Source of the DNA: Cognatiyoonia koreensis
GTDB taxonomy: Bacteria > Pseudomonadota > Alphaproteobacteria > Rhodobacterales > Rhodobacteraceae
Assembly (NCBI RefSeq): GCF_900109295.1
Contig: NZ_FOIZ01000001.1
Location: 2,046,001-2,110,000 of the forward strand
Direction of reading: 5' to 3'
DNA: 64,000 nucleotides
Shown: in pieces, positions 26,269-35,290 of the stretch
How the letters are laid out: the number at the start of each line of letters is the position of its first letter
Position numbering within the stretch: the stretch's first letter is position 1
Notes under the pieces: generated by a model
Told to the model about the DNA's origin: nothing
Database searches by the model: none
Seen by the model: the letters and a program-made list of their open reading frames with translations, nothing else
Position numbers and translations under genes: made by a program

Positions 26269-27284
26269 TCCTCCGTGGGTGCGGGCCCTGTCGAGCCGCG
26301 CACAATCAATTCTGCTTTGTTGAGGACCTGACAATCCGCCACATCTGCCCCGTTCAGATGATCCAGCAGCAGACCGGCAAGCGGTTCGCAAGCGTCGCGC
26401 AAGGGCGCGCGGGTGACAGTTAGTGCCGGGTCAAAACTGACCGCACGGGTCAGTGGGAGAGCGTCATCATGTGCGATGACAGATACGTCTTGCGGCACCT
26501 GCAGGCCCCGGTCGCGCACTGCCTGCATGACCCCTTCTGCGATGACGGTCGAGGCGCAGATGAACGCCGTTGGTTTTTCCACACCTGCCAGCATGGCCAG
26601 CGCCATCGTGTACCCATGGCTTTCGAAGGTCGCCCCGTTTTCCACAATGGGCGCGAAACGGTGTCGCGCCATCGCATCGCGGTATCCGGTCAGCCGGTCA
26701 GCTGCATAGGCGTGGCGCAGTTCGCCGTTGATCATGGCAATGCGCTGGTGACCAAGGGCTGCGAGCATGTCGACGGCGACGGCGGGCACTGCCTGGTTGT
26801 CGATGCCGAAATAGGGATAATCGGCATCCGCGCGGTCCTGTCCGTGCAGCACGAACGGGATACCCCGGGATTTCAGAAAATCGACACGTGGGTCGTTCAC
26901 GACAGGTGCGTTCAGAATGAATCCATCAAGAATGTCGCGTTCCAGCAGTTTCTTGTAGGGTTCGACCGGGTCAGCCGTCTGATCGACCGCAAGCACGAGA
27001 TCCGTTTCGCGCGCCGAGAGCGCAGCGGTGAGGCCTGTGAGTGTTTCAAAAAAAGTCTGGTCCGCGCTCATGTCCGGTTTGATCTTGACGATCATGCCGA
27101 CCATACCGGAGCGTCCGGTGACGAGGCGTTGTGCGACGCGGTTGGGTTTGTAGCCTAGCCGGTTCGCCGCCTTTTGCACCTTGTCGCGGGTCTTTATGTT
27201 CACCTCAGGAAAGCCATTCAGCGCACGGCTGACGGTTGCCACCGACAGGCCAAGCTCTGTGCTGATGTCTTTCAGGGTTGCCAC
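26265..27284 (-). CDS. LacI-family regulator of the maltose-type transporter
   Basis: Repressor of 339 residues. From the GTG at 27284 the protein begins (M)ATLKDISTELGLSVATVSRA, a standard LacI HTH, then RLGYKPNRVAQRLVTGRSG. GAGGAGG stands just before the GTG; the longer frame to 27347 has no comparable site. It is co-translated with malK and divergent from malE. An operator-like palindrome with central CG lies 78 bases before its start (27362-27377). It most likely responds to the sugar carried by the transporter. Confidence 0.87.
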   Translation of the reverse strand: MATLKDISTELGLSVATVSRALNGFPEVNIKTRDKVQKAANRLGYKPNRVAQRLVTGRSGMVGMIVKIKPDMSADQTFFETLTGLTAALSARETDLVLAVDQTADPVEPYKKLLERDILDGFILNAPVVNDPRVDFLKSRGIPFVLHGQDRADADYPYFGIDNQAVPAVAVDMLAALGHQRIAMINGELRHAYAADRLTGYRDAMARHRFAPIVENGATFESHGYTMALAMLAGVEKPTAFICASTVIAEGVMQAVRDRGLQVPQDVSVIAHDDALPLTRAVSFDPALTVTRAPLRDACEPLAGLLLDHLNGADVADCQVLNKAELIVRGSTGPAPTEE

Positions 27285-27626
27285 CCGCTTCCTCCTCAAA
27301 GCGATTGCAATATCGCAGGATACTATCCAGAACGGACCCCACGTCAAAGTATATTTCCAGACTTAAAACGTTTTGAGAGATGCGCTCAGTTTGCTACCGT
27401 TGCCGCGAATCGAAGGGACTTCTGAATGCATTTTCCGGTCGCAGGATGCGGACATCCGGCAATGAGATGCGCGGGAAACCACACTGGGCGGGGATGCCAT
27501 CTTGACGCGGCCCCGCCATGAAAATCTGAATGGAACCAGTTTGACCCAGCCGGGCAATGGTTTCGCTGATCTTTATCACGATGGCGACCTGAGTTGTCGG
27601 CCTGAAAATCTCTGGGAGGAGAAAAA
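27285..27626. promoter_or_regulatory. 342-base divergent control region between LacI-malK and malEFG
   Basis: No convincing gene is present. Near the regulator end lies CTTAAAACGTTTTGAG (27362-27377), symmetric apart from one pair and centred on CG as in LacI operators. A good ribosome binding site (GGGAGGAG) stands just before malE. The frames open here on the minus strand run on into malE antisense and are not credible genes. Promoter boxes could not be assigned with certainty. Confidence 0.55.
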
Positions 27627-28784
27627 ATGAAAAAGACCCTGTCACTTACCGCGCTGTTGCTGGCGACAGCTACGCCGTCATTTGCTTTTGAAGACGGGAA
27701 GATCGTCATCTGGACCGGCGCGAACCGCGACCGTGAAGCGCTGCTTGAAGCCGTGCAACCGTTCGTGGATGACCTTGGCGTCGAGGTTGTGGTCGAGGTC
27801 GTCGATCCCGATTTGCCGCAGAAGTACCAGCAGGCTGCCGCGACCGGCGATGGCCCTGATGTCGTTTTGTGGGCGCATGACCGGTTTGGCGAATGGGCCA
27901 ACGGTGGCTTGATCGCCCCTGTCCAGCCGTCAGCCGATTGGGCCGCCGACATTCTGCCAAGCGCGATGGAGGCTGTGCAATTCGACGGGAAAACCTGGGG
28001 CTATCCGCTGGCCGTCGAGGCCGTGACGCTGATCTACAATACCGACCTTGTGCCGACGCCCCCTGCCTCTTTTGAAGAGATTGCAGAGATGGACGTAGAG
28101 GGTCAGAAAATCCTTTGGGATTACAACAACACCTATTTCACCATGCCGATGCTGATGGCTGGTGGTGGTTATGCCTTTCAAAAGGTCGACGGGTCATATG
28201 ACGGATCTTCAACCGGTGTGAACACGGACGGCGCGATTGCGGGTGCGGAGGTTCTGAAATCGCTTTTTGACGATGGCGTCATGCCGCAGGGTGTTGACTA
28301 TGGTGTCATGGACGGCGCGATGAAGAACGGCGAGGTCGCCATGGTGCTGAACGGTCCGTGGTCGTGGGGTGGTTTTGACGAGGCCGGCATCAACTATGCC
28401 GTTGCCCCGATCCCGACCGTGAACGGTGAGGTATCCCCGCCGTTTCTTGGCGTGCAGGCACTCGGCATCAACGCGGCATCGCCGAACATGGACCTCGCGG
28501 TTGAGCTGATCGAGAACTATCTTGCCACCGATGAAGGGCTGGCCATCTGGAACGCGCAGAATGGCCTTGGCGCGCTTGCCGATGTCTCGGCCGCAGAGGC
28601 GCAGAACAATCCGCTGGTGTCCGGTATGCTGGACGTCGCGGCGAATGGCGTTCCCATGCCATCAAACCCTGAAATGGGTGCATTCTGGGCGGCGATGGCC
28701 CCGGCGTTGACCAACATCACCACCGGTGCTGCATCGCCTGCTGATGCGCTGAACGACGCGGCAACGCGTATCCTTGGCGAATAA
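27627..28784 (+). CDS. malE: Maltose/maltodextrin-type periplasmic binding protein
   Basis: Binding protein of 385 residues with a signal peptide (MKKTLSLTALLLATATPSFA). It follows the MalE pattern closely: GKIVIWTGANRD, KYQQAAATGDGPDVVLWAHD and GWGYPLAVEAVTLIYNTDL-like (here TWGYPLAVEAVTLIYNTDL), then NGPWSWGGFDEAGINYAV. First gene of malE-malF-malG with the LacI-malK unit divergent. No alpha-glucosidase or amylase is nearby, so the true ligand (maltose, maltodextrin, trehalose) is inferred from similarity alone. Confidence 0.88.
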   Translation: MKKTLSLTALLLATATPSFAFEDGKIVIWTGANRDREALLEAVQPFVDDLGVEVVVEVVDPDLPQKYQQAAATGDGPDVVLWAHDRFGEWANGGLIAPVQPSADWAADILPSAMEAVQFDGKTWGYPLAVEAVTLIYNTDLVPTPPASFEEIAEMDVEGQKILWDYNNTYFTMPMLMAGGGYAFQKVDGSYDGSSTGVNTDGAIAGAEVLKSLFDDGVMPQGVDYGVMDGAMKNGEVAMVLNGPWSWGGFDEAGINYAVAPIPTVNGEVSPPFLGVQALGINAASPNMDLAVELIENYLATDEGLAIWNAQNGLGALADVSAAEAQNNPLVSGMLDVAANGVPMPSNPEMGAFWAAMAPALTNITTGAASPADALNDAATRILGE

Positions 28785-28795
28785 GCGATACGACT

Positions 28796-28820
28796 GGCCC
28801 TTCCCACGAAGGGGAGGGCC
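28796..28820 (+). repeat. Hairpin between malE and malF
   Basis: GGCCCTTCCC at 28796-28805 pairs with GGGGAGGGCC at 28811-28820 (ten pairs, one G-T) around a five-base loop. No T run follows. In other mal operons such hairpins protect the malE message; here this is inference. Confidence 0.55.
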
Positions 28821-28874
28821 GGACCCGTTTCTGCCCCTGATCCGCCGTCCGCGACGGATTTGGCGAAGAAACGC

Positions 28875-30416
28875 ATGAGCCAGCAGATGACCATGACCGT
28901 TCAAAGCCCGACAGATGCCGCTGCGCGCGATTGGCCGCGTCTGGCGTTCGTCGCGGTCGTGTCGCTTATCCTGCTTTATGGCGCGTTCTATCTGTATCAG
29001 GTCAGCCAGCCTGTGTTTGGCGCGATCTTGTTGGCATTGGCCACGGGCTTTGCCATCGTGTTTGGCGCGCAACGGTTCTATGGCGGGCGGTTCATCTTTC
29101 CGGGCATTGCTGCCGTCCTGATTTTCATCGCCTTTCCGGTGATTTACACGATCTATATCGGGTTCACGAACTATTCGTCCTTCAACCTGCTGACCTATGA
29201 CCGCACGGTTGAGGTGCTGACGTCGCGGGGCACGGTTGATCCTGCGACCGAGCAACCATTTGCCGTTGCCGTGGATGGCGATGCCTATCGCATCTGGTTG
29301 CCGGACAGCGGATTGATTTCGACCCCCGTCACGCTGGAAGGTGAGGCAGCGGCCGAGCTGACCCCGTCAGCGCCGCCCGAAACGCTGCTGGAACGCCGCG
29401 ACGCAATCAAGCTGCGTGGCGGCTTGCAGGCCCTGACCCTGACGACACCGGACGGCGTGATCATTCAGAATGCCGGGCTGCGCACCTTTGCGACTGTCAC
29501 GCCGGAATATACGCAGACCGGGCCGGACACGCTGACCCGTGCGGATGGCACGACGATCACCGCCAATCACGACACGGGCTTTTTCGAAACCGCTGACGGC
29601 ACGCCTGTGCCACCGGGATGGCGCGTGAACATCGGCACCGACAACTTTGAACGGATTGCAAATTCCCAAGGCATTCGCGAACCGATGGTGTCGATCTTTA
29701 TCTGGACCTTTGTGTTCGCGACCCTGTCGGTGCTGCTGACCTTTGCGGTCGGGCTGGCGCTGGCCGTGATCCTGCAGTGGGAGCATTTGCGGTTCAAAGC
29801 GGTTTACCGCGTTCTGCTGATCCTGCCTTATGCTGTGCCTGCCTTCATTTCGATCCTCGTTTTCAAGGGCCTGTTCAACCAGAACAACGGCGAGATCAAT
29901 CTGATCCTGAACGGTCTGTTCGGCATTTCGCCCAAGTGGTTCACCGACGGGAATCTGGCCCGTTCGATGCTGCTGATCGTGAATACCTGGCTTGGCTATC
30001 CTTACATGATGCTGTTGGCGATGGGTTTCCTGCAGTCGGTGCCTGCCGATCACAAGAAGGCCGCAGCGCTGGAGGGTGCGTCGGCGGTACGTGTGTTTTT
30101 CACGATCACCCTGCCACAGATCATCCCGCCGTTTCTGCCCCTTCTGATCGCGTCCTTTGCGTTCAACTTCAACAACATGGTGCTTGTCTTTCTGCTGACG
30201 CGCGGGCTGCCTGATATCCCCGGCACCGTCATTCCGGCGGGCGAAACCGATATTCTGGCGTCTTTTACCTACCGCCTTGCGTTCGACAATGCGGGCCAGC
30301 AATTCGGTCTTGCCGGTGCCATTACCCTGCTGATCTTCATTGTCGTCGCCGCGATATCATACGCCAATTTTGTCGCCATGCGCCGTGCTGCCCAGCGCCG
30401 GTCGGGGAGAGCCTGA
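28875..30416 (+). CDS. malF: Maltose-type ABC transporter permease MalF
   Basis: Permease of 513 residues from ATG 28875 (a TTG at 28860 would add five). Three early membrane segments (to about residue 95) are followed by a large loop outside the membrane, residues 100-260, as in the P2 domain of MalF that contacts MalE. Then comes the usual permease core with LPYAVPAFISILVFKGLFN and the ATPase-contact loop KKAAALEGASAVRVFFTITLP. It ends GRA just before malG. The large loop is a strong reason to call it MalF and not a generic sugar permease. Confidence 0.9.
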   Translation: MSQQMTMTVQSPTDAAARDWPRLAFVAVVSLILLYGAFYLYQVSQPVFGAILLALATGFAIVFGAQRFYGGRFIFPGIAAVLIFIAFPVIYTIYIGFTNYSSFNLLTYDRTVEVLTSRGTVDPATEQPFAVAVDGDAYRIWLPDSGLISTPVTLEGEAAAELTPSAPPETLLERRDAIKLRGGLQALTLTTPDGVIIQNAGLRTFATVTPEYTQTGPDTLTRADGTTITANHDTGFFETADGTPVPPGWRVNIGTDNFERIANSQGIREPMVSIFIWTFVFATLSVLLTFAVGLALAVILQWEHLRFKAVYRVLLILPYAVPAFISILVFKGLFNQNNGEINLILNGLFGISPKWFTDGNLARSMLLIVNTWLGYPYMMLLAMGFLQSVPADHKKAAALEGASAVRVFFTITLPQIIPPFLPLLIASFAFNFNNMVLVFLLTRGLPDIPGTVIPAGETDILASFTYRLAFDNAGQQFGLAGAITLLIFIVVAAISYANFVAMRRAAQRRSGRA

Positions 30417-30417
30417 G

Positions 30418-31308
30418 ATGATCGTTGAACGTCCGCGCGACCTGTTGATCAAAAAGATGCTGGCCCACGGTTTCATGCTGGTTTTCCTGACGCTGATCCT
30501 GTTTCCGTTCTTCATGGTGCTTTCGATTTCGTTTCGCGAGGGCAATTTCGCGGTCGGGTCAATCATTCCCGACAATCCGACGCTGGAACATTGGTGGCTG
30601 GCCTTCGGGTTCGATTATACCCGTGCGGACGGCACCGTGGTCGAACCACCTTATCCGGTGCTTTTGTGGATGTGGAATTCGATCAAGATCGGTTTGATTG
30701 CAGGTCTTGGTGTGCTGGCCGTCGCCACCGTCAGCGCCTATGCCTTCAGCCGAATCCGCATCAAGGGCAAGGCTGCGATGCTGGATGGGTTGTTCTTGAT
30801 CCAGATGTTTCCGACCACGCTGGCGCTGGTCGCGATCTATGCGATTTTCGATGCCCTGGGCGAGGTCACGCCCGTTTTAGGGCTGAACAGCCATGTTGCG
30901 CTGATCCTGATTTATCTGTCCGGCGTCACGTTGCATATCTGGACGATCAAGGGCTATTTCGACAGCATCGATACCGCGCTGGACAAGGCTGCGATGATCG
31001 ACGGGGCAACGCCCTGGCAGACCTTCCGCTTTATCTTTCTGCCGCTGGCTGTGCCGATCATGTCCGTCGTTTTCGTGCTCGCTTTTATCGGATTCATCAA
31101 CGACTACCCGATTGCGTCGGTGCTGATCCGGTCGGAAAATCAGATGACGCTGGCTGTTGGTAGTCGTCTTTACCTGAATGAATTCCAGTACTTGTGGGGC
31201 GACTTTGCAGCTGCTGCGATCCTGTCGGGCCTGCCGATCACCGTCGTCTTTCTGATTGCGCAAAGATACTTAGTCGCTGGGCTAAGTGACGGTGCGGTGA
31301 AGGGCTAG
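30418..31308 (+). CDS. malG: Maltose-type ABC transporter permease MalG
   Basis: Permease of 296 residues from ATG 30418, one base after the malF stop. Six membrane segments; HGFMLVFLTLILFPFFMVLS opens the protein, a periplasmic loop with GFDYTRADG follows, and the contact loop is DKAAMIDGATPWQTFRFIFLP near residue 190 (given here as AAMIDGATPWQTF). The C-terminal LVAGLSDGAVKG matches the MalG tail that reaches into MalK. The stop interlocks with the histidine kinase stop in CTAG. Confidence 0.9.
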   Translation: MIVERPRDLLIKKMLAHGFMLVFLTLILFPFFMVLSISFREGNFAVGSIIPDNPTLEHWWLAFGFDYTRADGTVVEPPYPVLLWMWNSIKIGLIAGLGVLAVATVSAYAFSRIRIKGKAAMLDGLFLIQMFPTTLALVAIYAIFDALGEVTPVLGLNSHVALILIYLSGVTLHIWTIKGYFDSIDTALDKAAMIDGATPWQTFRFIFLPLAVPIMSVVFVLAFIGFINDYPIASVLIRSENQMTLAVGSRLYLNEFQYLWGDFAAAAILSGLPITVVFLIAQRYLVAGLSDGAVKG

Positions 31309-32240
31309 CGGAAGCGGATCTCGAAGACTGCCCCGTCACCGGCGACAAGGTCGATCTCTGCGCCCTGCGATTCAAGCATCCGTCGCACGATGGCGAGCCC
31401 CATGCCTGTGCCACCGGCATCGCGCCGCGTCGTGAAGAAGGGATCAAAAATGCGGTCCCGATTGCCGTCGGAAATGCCGGGTCCATTGTCTGCGACCCGC
31501 AGCACGCCATCATCGAGCGACAAGAGCACATCATCGGCCCCGTGCGCGCGGGCATTTCCCACGAGGTGTTCCAGCACGATGCGCGCCACATCCCCGTGCA
31601 GCGGAAGTTTTCCGTCGGAGATGATCGTGACGTTCAGCCCAGCCGCCACGTCCGACAGTTCTACCGTGCCATGCGGAAGCGGTTCCTGCGCGCGGGCAAA
31701 TTCGCGCTGCACGTCCAGCAGCGCCGTCATCCGCGCGGTGGCCTGATCGACCCGTGCAAGCAGCTTGTCACGCTCTGCATCGGGCAAGGTGGGGTCTGAC
31801 AGTAATTCGGCCGCCCCGCGGATCACCGTCAGTGGTGATTTCAGTTCGTGAGTCACGTGGTCGGCGTAGGTGCGCACCACTGCCTCGCGCCCTTGCAACG
31901 TGGCGGACATATCGCGGACCGCCTGTCCCAGTTCCCAGAATTCGGGCGTGCCGAAGTGTTCAGGCGCTTCGGCGTTCCCCCCTTCGGTGACCTGACGTGC
32001 ATAGGCCGTCAGTGCCCAGACCGGGCGCAGCACAAGTCGCCATAGCAGGAATGCAAGGATGCCTGTCGCGATTACCGCCAGCCAGAACAGCATGAGGCTG
32101 GTTTCGTACCAGCCAAGCACCCCACCCGCGAGCCGGAAGTAGCCGATGGCAAGCAGTGGCACGGCGATGATCGTCGCCAACGTGCCCGCCAGCACAAAGG
32201 CCAGTGGCGGGCGCCATTTGCGCGCTACGCGCCGCTGCAT
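31305..32240 (-). CDS. Sensor histidine kinase
   Basis: Kinase of 311 residues. Two membrane segments (about 13-33 and 48-68) are separated by a short loop, so there is no real periplasmic sensor and sensing may occur in the membrane or through a partner. A HAMP-like linker is followed by the phosphoacceptor His in YADHVTHELKSPLTVIRG near residue 130, and an ATPase domain with VGNARAHGADD (N box), VADNGPGISD (G1) and GGTGMGLAIV (G2). Its start overlaps the response regulator by 16 bases. Partner: that regulator, plus possibly the DUF4173-type membrane protein. Confidence 0.92.
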   Translation of the reverse strand: MQRRVARKWRPPLAFVLAGTLATIIAVPLLAIGYFRLAGGVLGWYETSLMLFWLAVIATGILAFLLWRLVLRPVWALTAYARQVTEGGNAEAPEHFGTPEFWELGQAVRDMSATLQGREAVVRTYADHVTHELKSPLTVIRGAAELLSDPTLPDAERDKLLARVDQATARMTALLDVQREFARAQEPLPHGTVELSDVAAGLNVTIISDGKLPLHGDVARIVLEHLVGNARAHGADDVLLSLDDGVLRVADNGPGISDGNRDRIFDPFFTTRRDAGGTGMGLAIVRRMLESQGAEIDLVAGDGAVFEIRFR

Positions 32241-32911
32241 GGCCCCATCCTGACACCGACACCGTGCACGGTTTCGATGGCGTCGTTGCAGCCTGCCTCG
32301 GCCAGTTTGGCGCGCAGGTTGCGCAGGTGGCTGTCCATCGTCCTGTCGCTGACGTGGATGTTGGTGCCATAGACCGTGTCCACCAGTTGCGGGCGGGGCA
32401 TCACATGATCGGGCCGCTTCATCAGGGTCGCGATCAGTTCCATTTCACGCGCCGTCAGCGTGACGGCGGTACCATTGACGCTGCATTTGTGCTGTTCGGG
32501 ATCGATCGTCAGCAAGCCCCGTTTCATCGCCGTATCGGGCATGCCGGCGAGCCCGCCGCGTTTGAGGATCGCGCGGATACGGGCCACGACCTCGCGCGGG
32601 GAAAAGGGTTTGGACACATAGTCATCCGCCCCGAGCTCCAGCCCGACAACCCTGTCGATTTCATCGCCTTGCGCCGTCAGGAACAGGATCGGCACGTTGC
32701 TGTCACGCCTGATCTGGCGGCAAACCTCCAGCCCGTCCATTTCGGGCATCCCGATGTCCAGCACGATCAGGTCCGGCATCGCCTTGGCGCAGGCGTCAAG
32801 ACAGGCGCGGCCATCGGCGACCTCGGTCACTGTGAATCCGGCCTGTCCCAGCGCAATCCGCAAGACATCGCGGATCTGCGCATCATCATCGGCAATCAGG
32901 ATAGTCGTCAT
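32225..32911 (-). CDS. OmpR/PhoB-family response regulator
   Basis: Regulator of 228 residues. The receiver domain has the acidic pair in IADDDAQ, phosphoacceptor Asp52 in LIVLDIGMPEMDG, Thr/Ser in FLTAQ and Lys in YVSKPFSPRE. The C-terminal winged helix starts near residue 130, with LTAREMELIATLMKRPDHV and DRTMDSHLRNLRAKL. Its start overlaps the stop of the upstream membrane protein gene (ATGA), and its end overlaps the kinase start. The target genes are unknown; it may act on its own operon. Confidence 0.93.
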   Translation of the reverse strand: MTTILIADDDAQIRDVLRIALGQAGFTVTEVADGRACLDACAKAMPDLIVLDIGMPEMDGLEVCRQIRRDSNVPILFLTAQGDEIDRVVGLELGADDYVSKPFSPREVVARIRAILKRGGLAGMPDTAMKRGLLTIDPEQHKCSVNGTAVTLTAREMELIATLMKRPDHVMPRPQLVDTVYGTNIHVSDRTMDSHLRNLRAKLAEAGCNDAIETVHGVGVRMGPCSGA

Positions 32912-34365
32912 GAATGCAGTCCTTCGATTTCGGTCAACTTACGGCGCAGACGTGCATTGCGGTAGCCCCATTCGCGCCAGTCTGCAGGTGTCGCGACTTT
33001 CGGGCCATGATAGTAGGTTTGACCGCAAATTCTGCGCCTGTGCTCGGCGTTATAGGCGGCAATCGCAGGAGCGGCACCCGCACCCAGCTCACAGATGTAG
33101 TATTCGTCCAGTTCCAGTTCCGCCGTGTTCAGATTGTGCCGGGCGATCAGTCCGTCGATATTGACCAGCGCGACAACGAACGTGGCAATGAACGCCAGTT
33201 CCGCCGCCCGCGACATCAGCCAACCCGGCCCGAAGCCGCGCAGCATTTGCCAGAGCATCAGCGCCAGACCGCCCGCGATAAGGCCCATACCGACGAACGC
33301 GAGAAACCGCATGTGCGTCAGCCCGTAGCTGTCGATATAAAGATCAAGCCGCATCATCGCCGAGATCACCAGCAGCGCCGTTTGCCCGACCCAGACCATC
33401 AGCAAAACACGCAGGACCGGACGGTTGACCAGAAACGGCTGGGCAAGAAGTGCGAACCCGCCCGCAAGGAGTGCGGCCGCCAGCAGTTGATAGGCTCCGC
33501 GATGCGCATATTGCGCATAAGTCAGCCCGTCCGGCAGTGTCGCCCCGCCCCAGAGAATTGTGAGGTCGGACGCTGTCTGGACTGCGAAGATCAGGTTGAA
33601 CAGCACCAGCGCCCGCAAAACGGACCGTTCTGTTAAATACCAGACCTGACCGAATGCCGCGACCTGCGGCGCATTACGCAAGAGGGTTGGTTTTATCGCG
33701 GACAGGCGCAGGAAAGGCCAGATCACCGGCGCAAGCACAATCCAGAACACCAATTGTCCGGCGTCGGGTAACGGCAGCGTGCTTTCGCTTAGCGCCTTGC
33801 TGACCCATAGATCGAGCACGGGATTGGCGAGGATCAGGAGTGCCCCGAACACGAGGCTGAGCGTCAGGGGGATGATCCAGTCTTTGAGCGAACCGATGAT
33901 ACTACCGGTCTGCCTGCGCGGCGTGCGCGCAAAATGCACGGCATCAGCACCAGTCATGATCGCGCCGGACAACGGAAATCGCAGCGCCGCCCAAGGTGCC
34001 CTTTGGCTATGACCGCCTGCCAGCAGCCCAGCAAAACCCGCCATACCCAAAAGCGCAAGCATCACAGAGATGCCCTGCACCAGTTCGACACTTGGAAGCA
34101 GGGAAAAGAGCAAGAACCCCCATGCAAGTAACGCGGACCCGAGCGGCGTGTCCCGAAAGCAGAACAGATGCGTGGCGGCAGCGACCGTTATGCAAAACAG
34201 GGCCAGCCCGATGCCGGGGAGCACCTGATAAAGCAGCAGATCACCGGCGAGGATCAGAAGTGCCAGCGCGGCAAGCCGGGGCCATCCAAGGCGCGCGCGC
34301 GGTGCGGCGACATCCCTTGGTATTGCGTCGCTATGTTCGGCGTAAAGCTCTTGGCTGGCTGTCAT
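32908..34365 (-). CDS. DUF4173/DUF4153-type polytopic membrane protein
   Basis: A protein of 485 residues from ATG 34365. About ten to twelve membrane segments fill residues 30-410; the region with YQLLAAALLAGGFALLAQPF and LTHMRFLAFVGMGLIAGGLA is typical of this family, and the C-terminal soluble part (ELDEYYICELG..., RRRICGQTYYHG) has two Cys. The function is unknown. It is co-translated with a response regulator and a kinase lacking a sensor domain, so it may be the signal input or the output of that system. The longer frame to 34815 overlaps rpe and is not used. Confidence 0.78.
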   Translation of the reverse strand: MTASQELYAEHSDAIPRDVAAPRARLGWPRLAALALLILAGDLLLYQVLPGIGLALFCITVAAATHLFCFRDTPLGSALLAWGFLLFSLLPSVELVQGISVMLALLGMAGFAGLLAGGHSQRAPWAALRFPLSGAIMTGADAVHFARTPRRQTGSIIGSLKDWIIPLTLSLVFGALLILANPVLDLWVSKALSESTLPLPDAGQLVFWIVLAPVIWPFLRLSAIKPTLLRNAPQVAAFGQVWYLTERSVLRALVLFNLIFAVQTASDLTILWGGATLPDGLTYAQYAHRGAYQLLAAALLAGGFALLAQPFLVNRPVLRVLLMVWVGQTALLVISAMMRLDLYIDSYGLTHMRFLAFVGMGLIAGGLALMLWQMLRGFGPGWLMSRAAELAFIATFVVALVNIDGLIARHNLNTAELELDEYYICELGAGAAPAIAAYNAEHRRRICGQTYYHGPKVATPADWREWGYRNARLRRKLTEIEGLHS

Positions 34366-34469
34366 GTCCCTTGGTCCTTTGTCTTTTGACGTTGGACAAA
34401 GGGGATAGGACAGACCGGTGCAGGTCAGGGACGCGGCTTGTGCAGATTTTGCAGAGCGGTGCCGCCGCC

Positions 34470-35150
34470 TTAGTCGCTGATCGCGTCGCGGATCGCTTTC
34501 ATGTTCGCACCGTAGGGTGCTGGATCGCTGACAGACCCGCCGCGAAAGACAGCCGATCCTGCCACCAGCACATCCGCGCCCGCCGCCGCCACCAGCGGGG
34601 CTGTCGTCGGATCGACGCCGCCGTCGATTTCGATGTGGATCGGGCGGTCGCCGATCATGTTGCGCAGACGGCGCACCTTGTCTGTCATGTCGATGAATTT
34701 CTGTCCGCCAAAGCCGGGGTTTACTGTCATCACACAGACCAGATCGCACATGTCGAGGATGTCCGCGACAGCGTCGGCCGGGGTGCCGGGGTTGAGCGCT
34801 ACGCCCGCCTTGCACCCGAGCGCCCGGATATTCTGCAACGTGCGGTGTATGTGGGGCCCTGCTTCGACATGGGCAGTAATAATATCTGCGCCAGCATCGG
34901 CAAAGCCTTGCAAGTATGTATCGACCGGCGAGATCATCAGATGCACGTCCATCACTGTTTTGATGTGCGGGCGGATCGCGGCGCAGGTCTGCGCGCCAAA
35001 TGTGATTGCTGGCACGAAATGCCCGTCCATCACATCGACGTGGATCCAGTCCGCGCCCTGTGCCTCTACCGCTTGGATTTCCGCGCCGAAGTTCGCGAAG
35101 TCAGAAGCAAGGATGGAGGGTGCGATCTTGATGGAACGGTCGAATGTCAT
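34470..35150 (-). CDS. rpe: Ribulose-phosphate 3-epimerase
   Basis: Interconverts ribulose 5-phosphate and xylulose 5-phosphate in the pentose phosphate or Calvin pathway. The protein has 226 residues. Motifs: KIAPSILASDFANFG at the start, WIHVDVMDGHFVP with metal Asp near 38, MDVHLMISP near 68, VMTVNPGFGGQKF near 142 and IEIDGGVD near 175, then VAGSAVFRG. It is a single gene, with 141 bases to the plus-strand gene on the right. That gap has a short inverted repeat (GACGTG/CACGTC, 35196-35212) of unknown meaning. Confidence 0.95.
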   Translation of the reverse strand: MTFDRSIKIAPSILASDFANFGAEIQAVEAQGADWIHVDVMDGHFVPAITFGAQTCAAIRPHIKTVMDVHLMISPVDTYLQGFADAGADIITAHVEAGPHIHRTLQNIRALGCKAGVALNPGTPADAVADILDMCDLVCVMTVNPGFGGQKFIDMTDKVRRLRNMIGDRPIHIEIDGGVDPTTAPLVAAAGADVLVAGSAVFRGGSVSDPAPYGANMKAIRDAISD

Positions 35151-35290
35151 GGCAGACCTCTGATGTCATTGGTTGGCCCTGCATTAGCGCGCCCTGACGT
35201 GCTTGTCACGTCGGGGGTCAGGAAAACCTGCATTGGGAAACTGCGTCGTGCCTGCGACCTTTCCCGCATTAAAGCGGAGGAATTTTAAGT

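Noticed and set aside
33996..35288. 430-codon plus-strand frame over DUF4173 and rpe
   Set aside because: Antisense to rpe, whose active-site motifs are certain.
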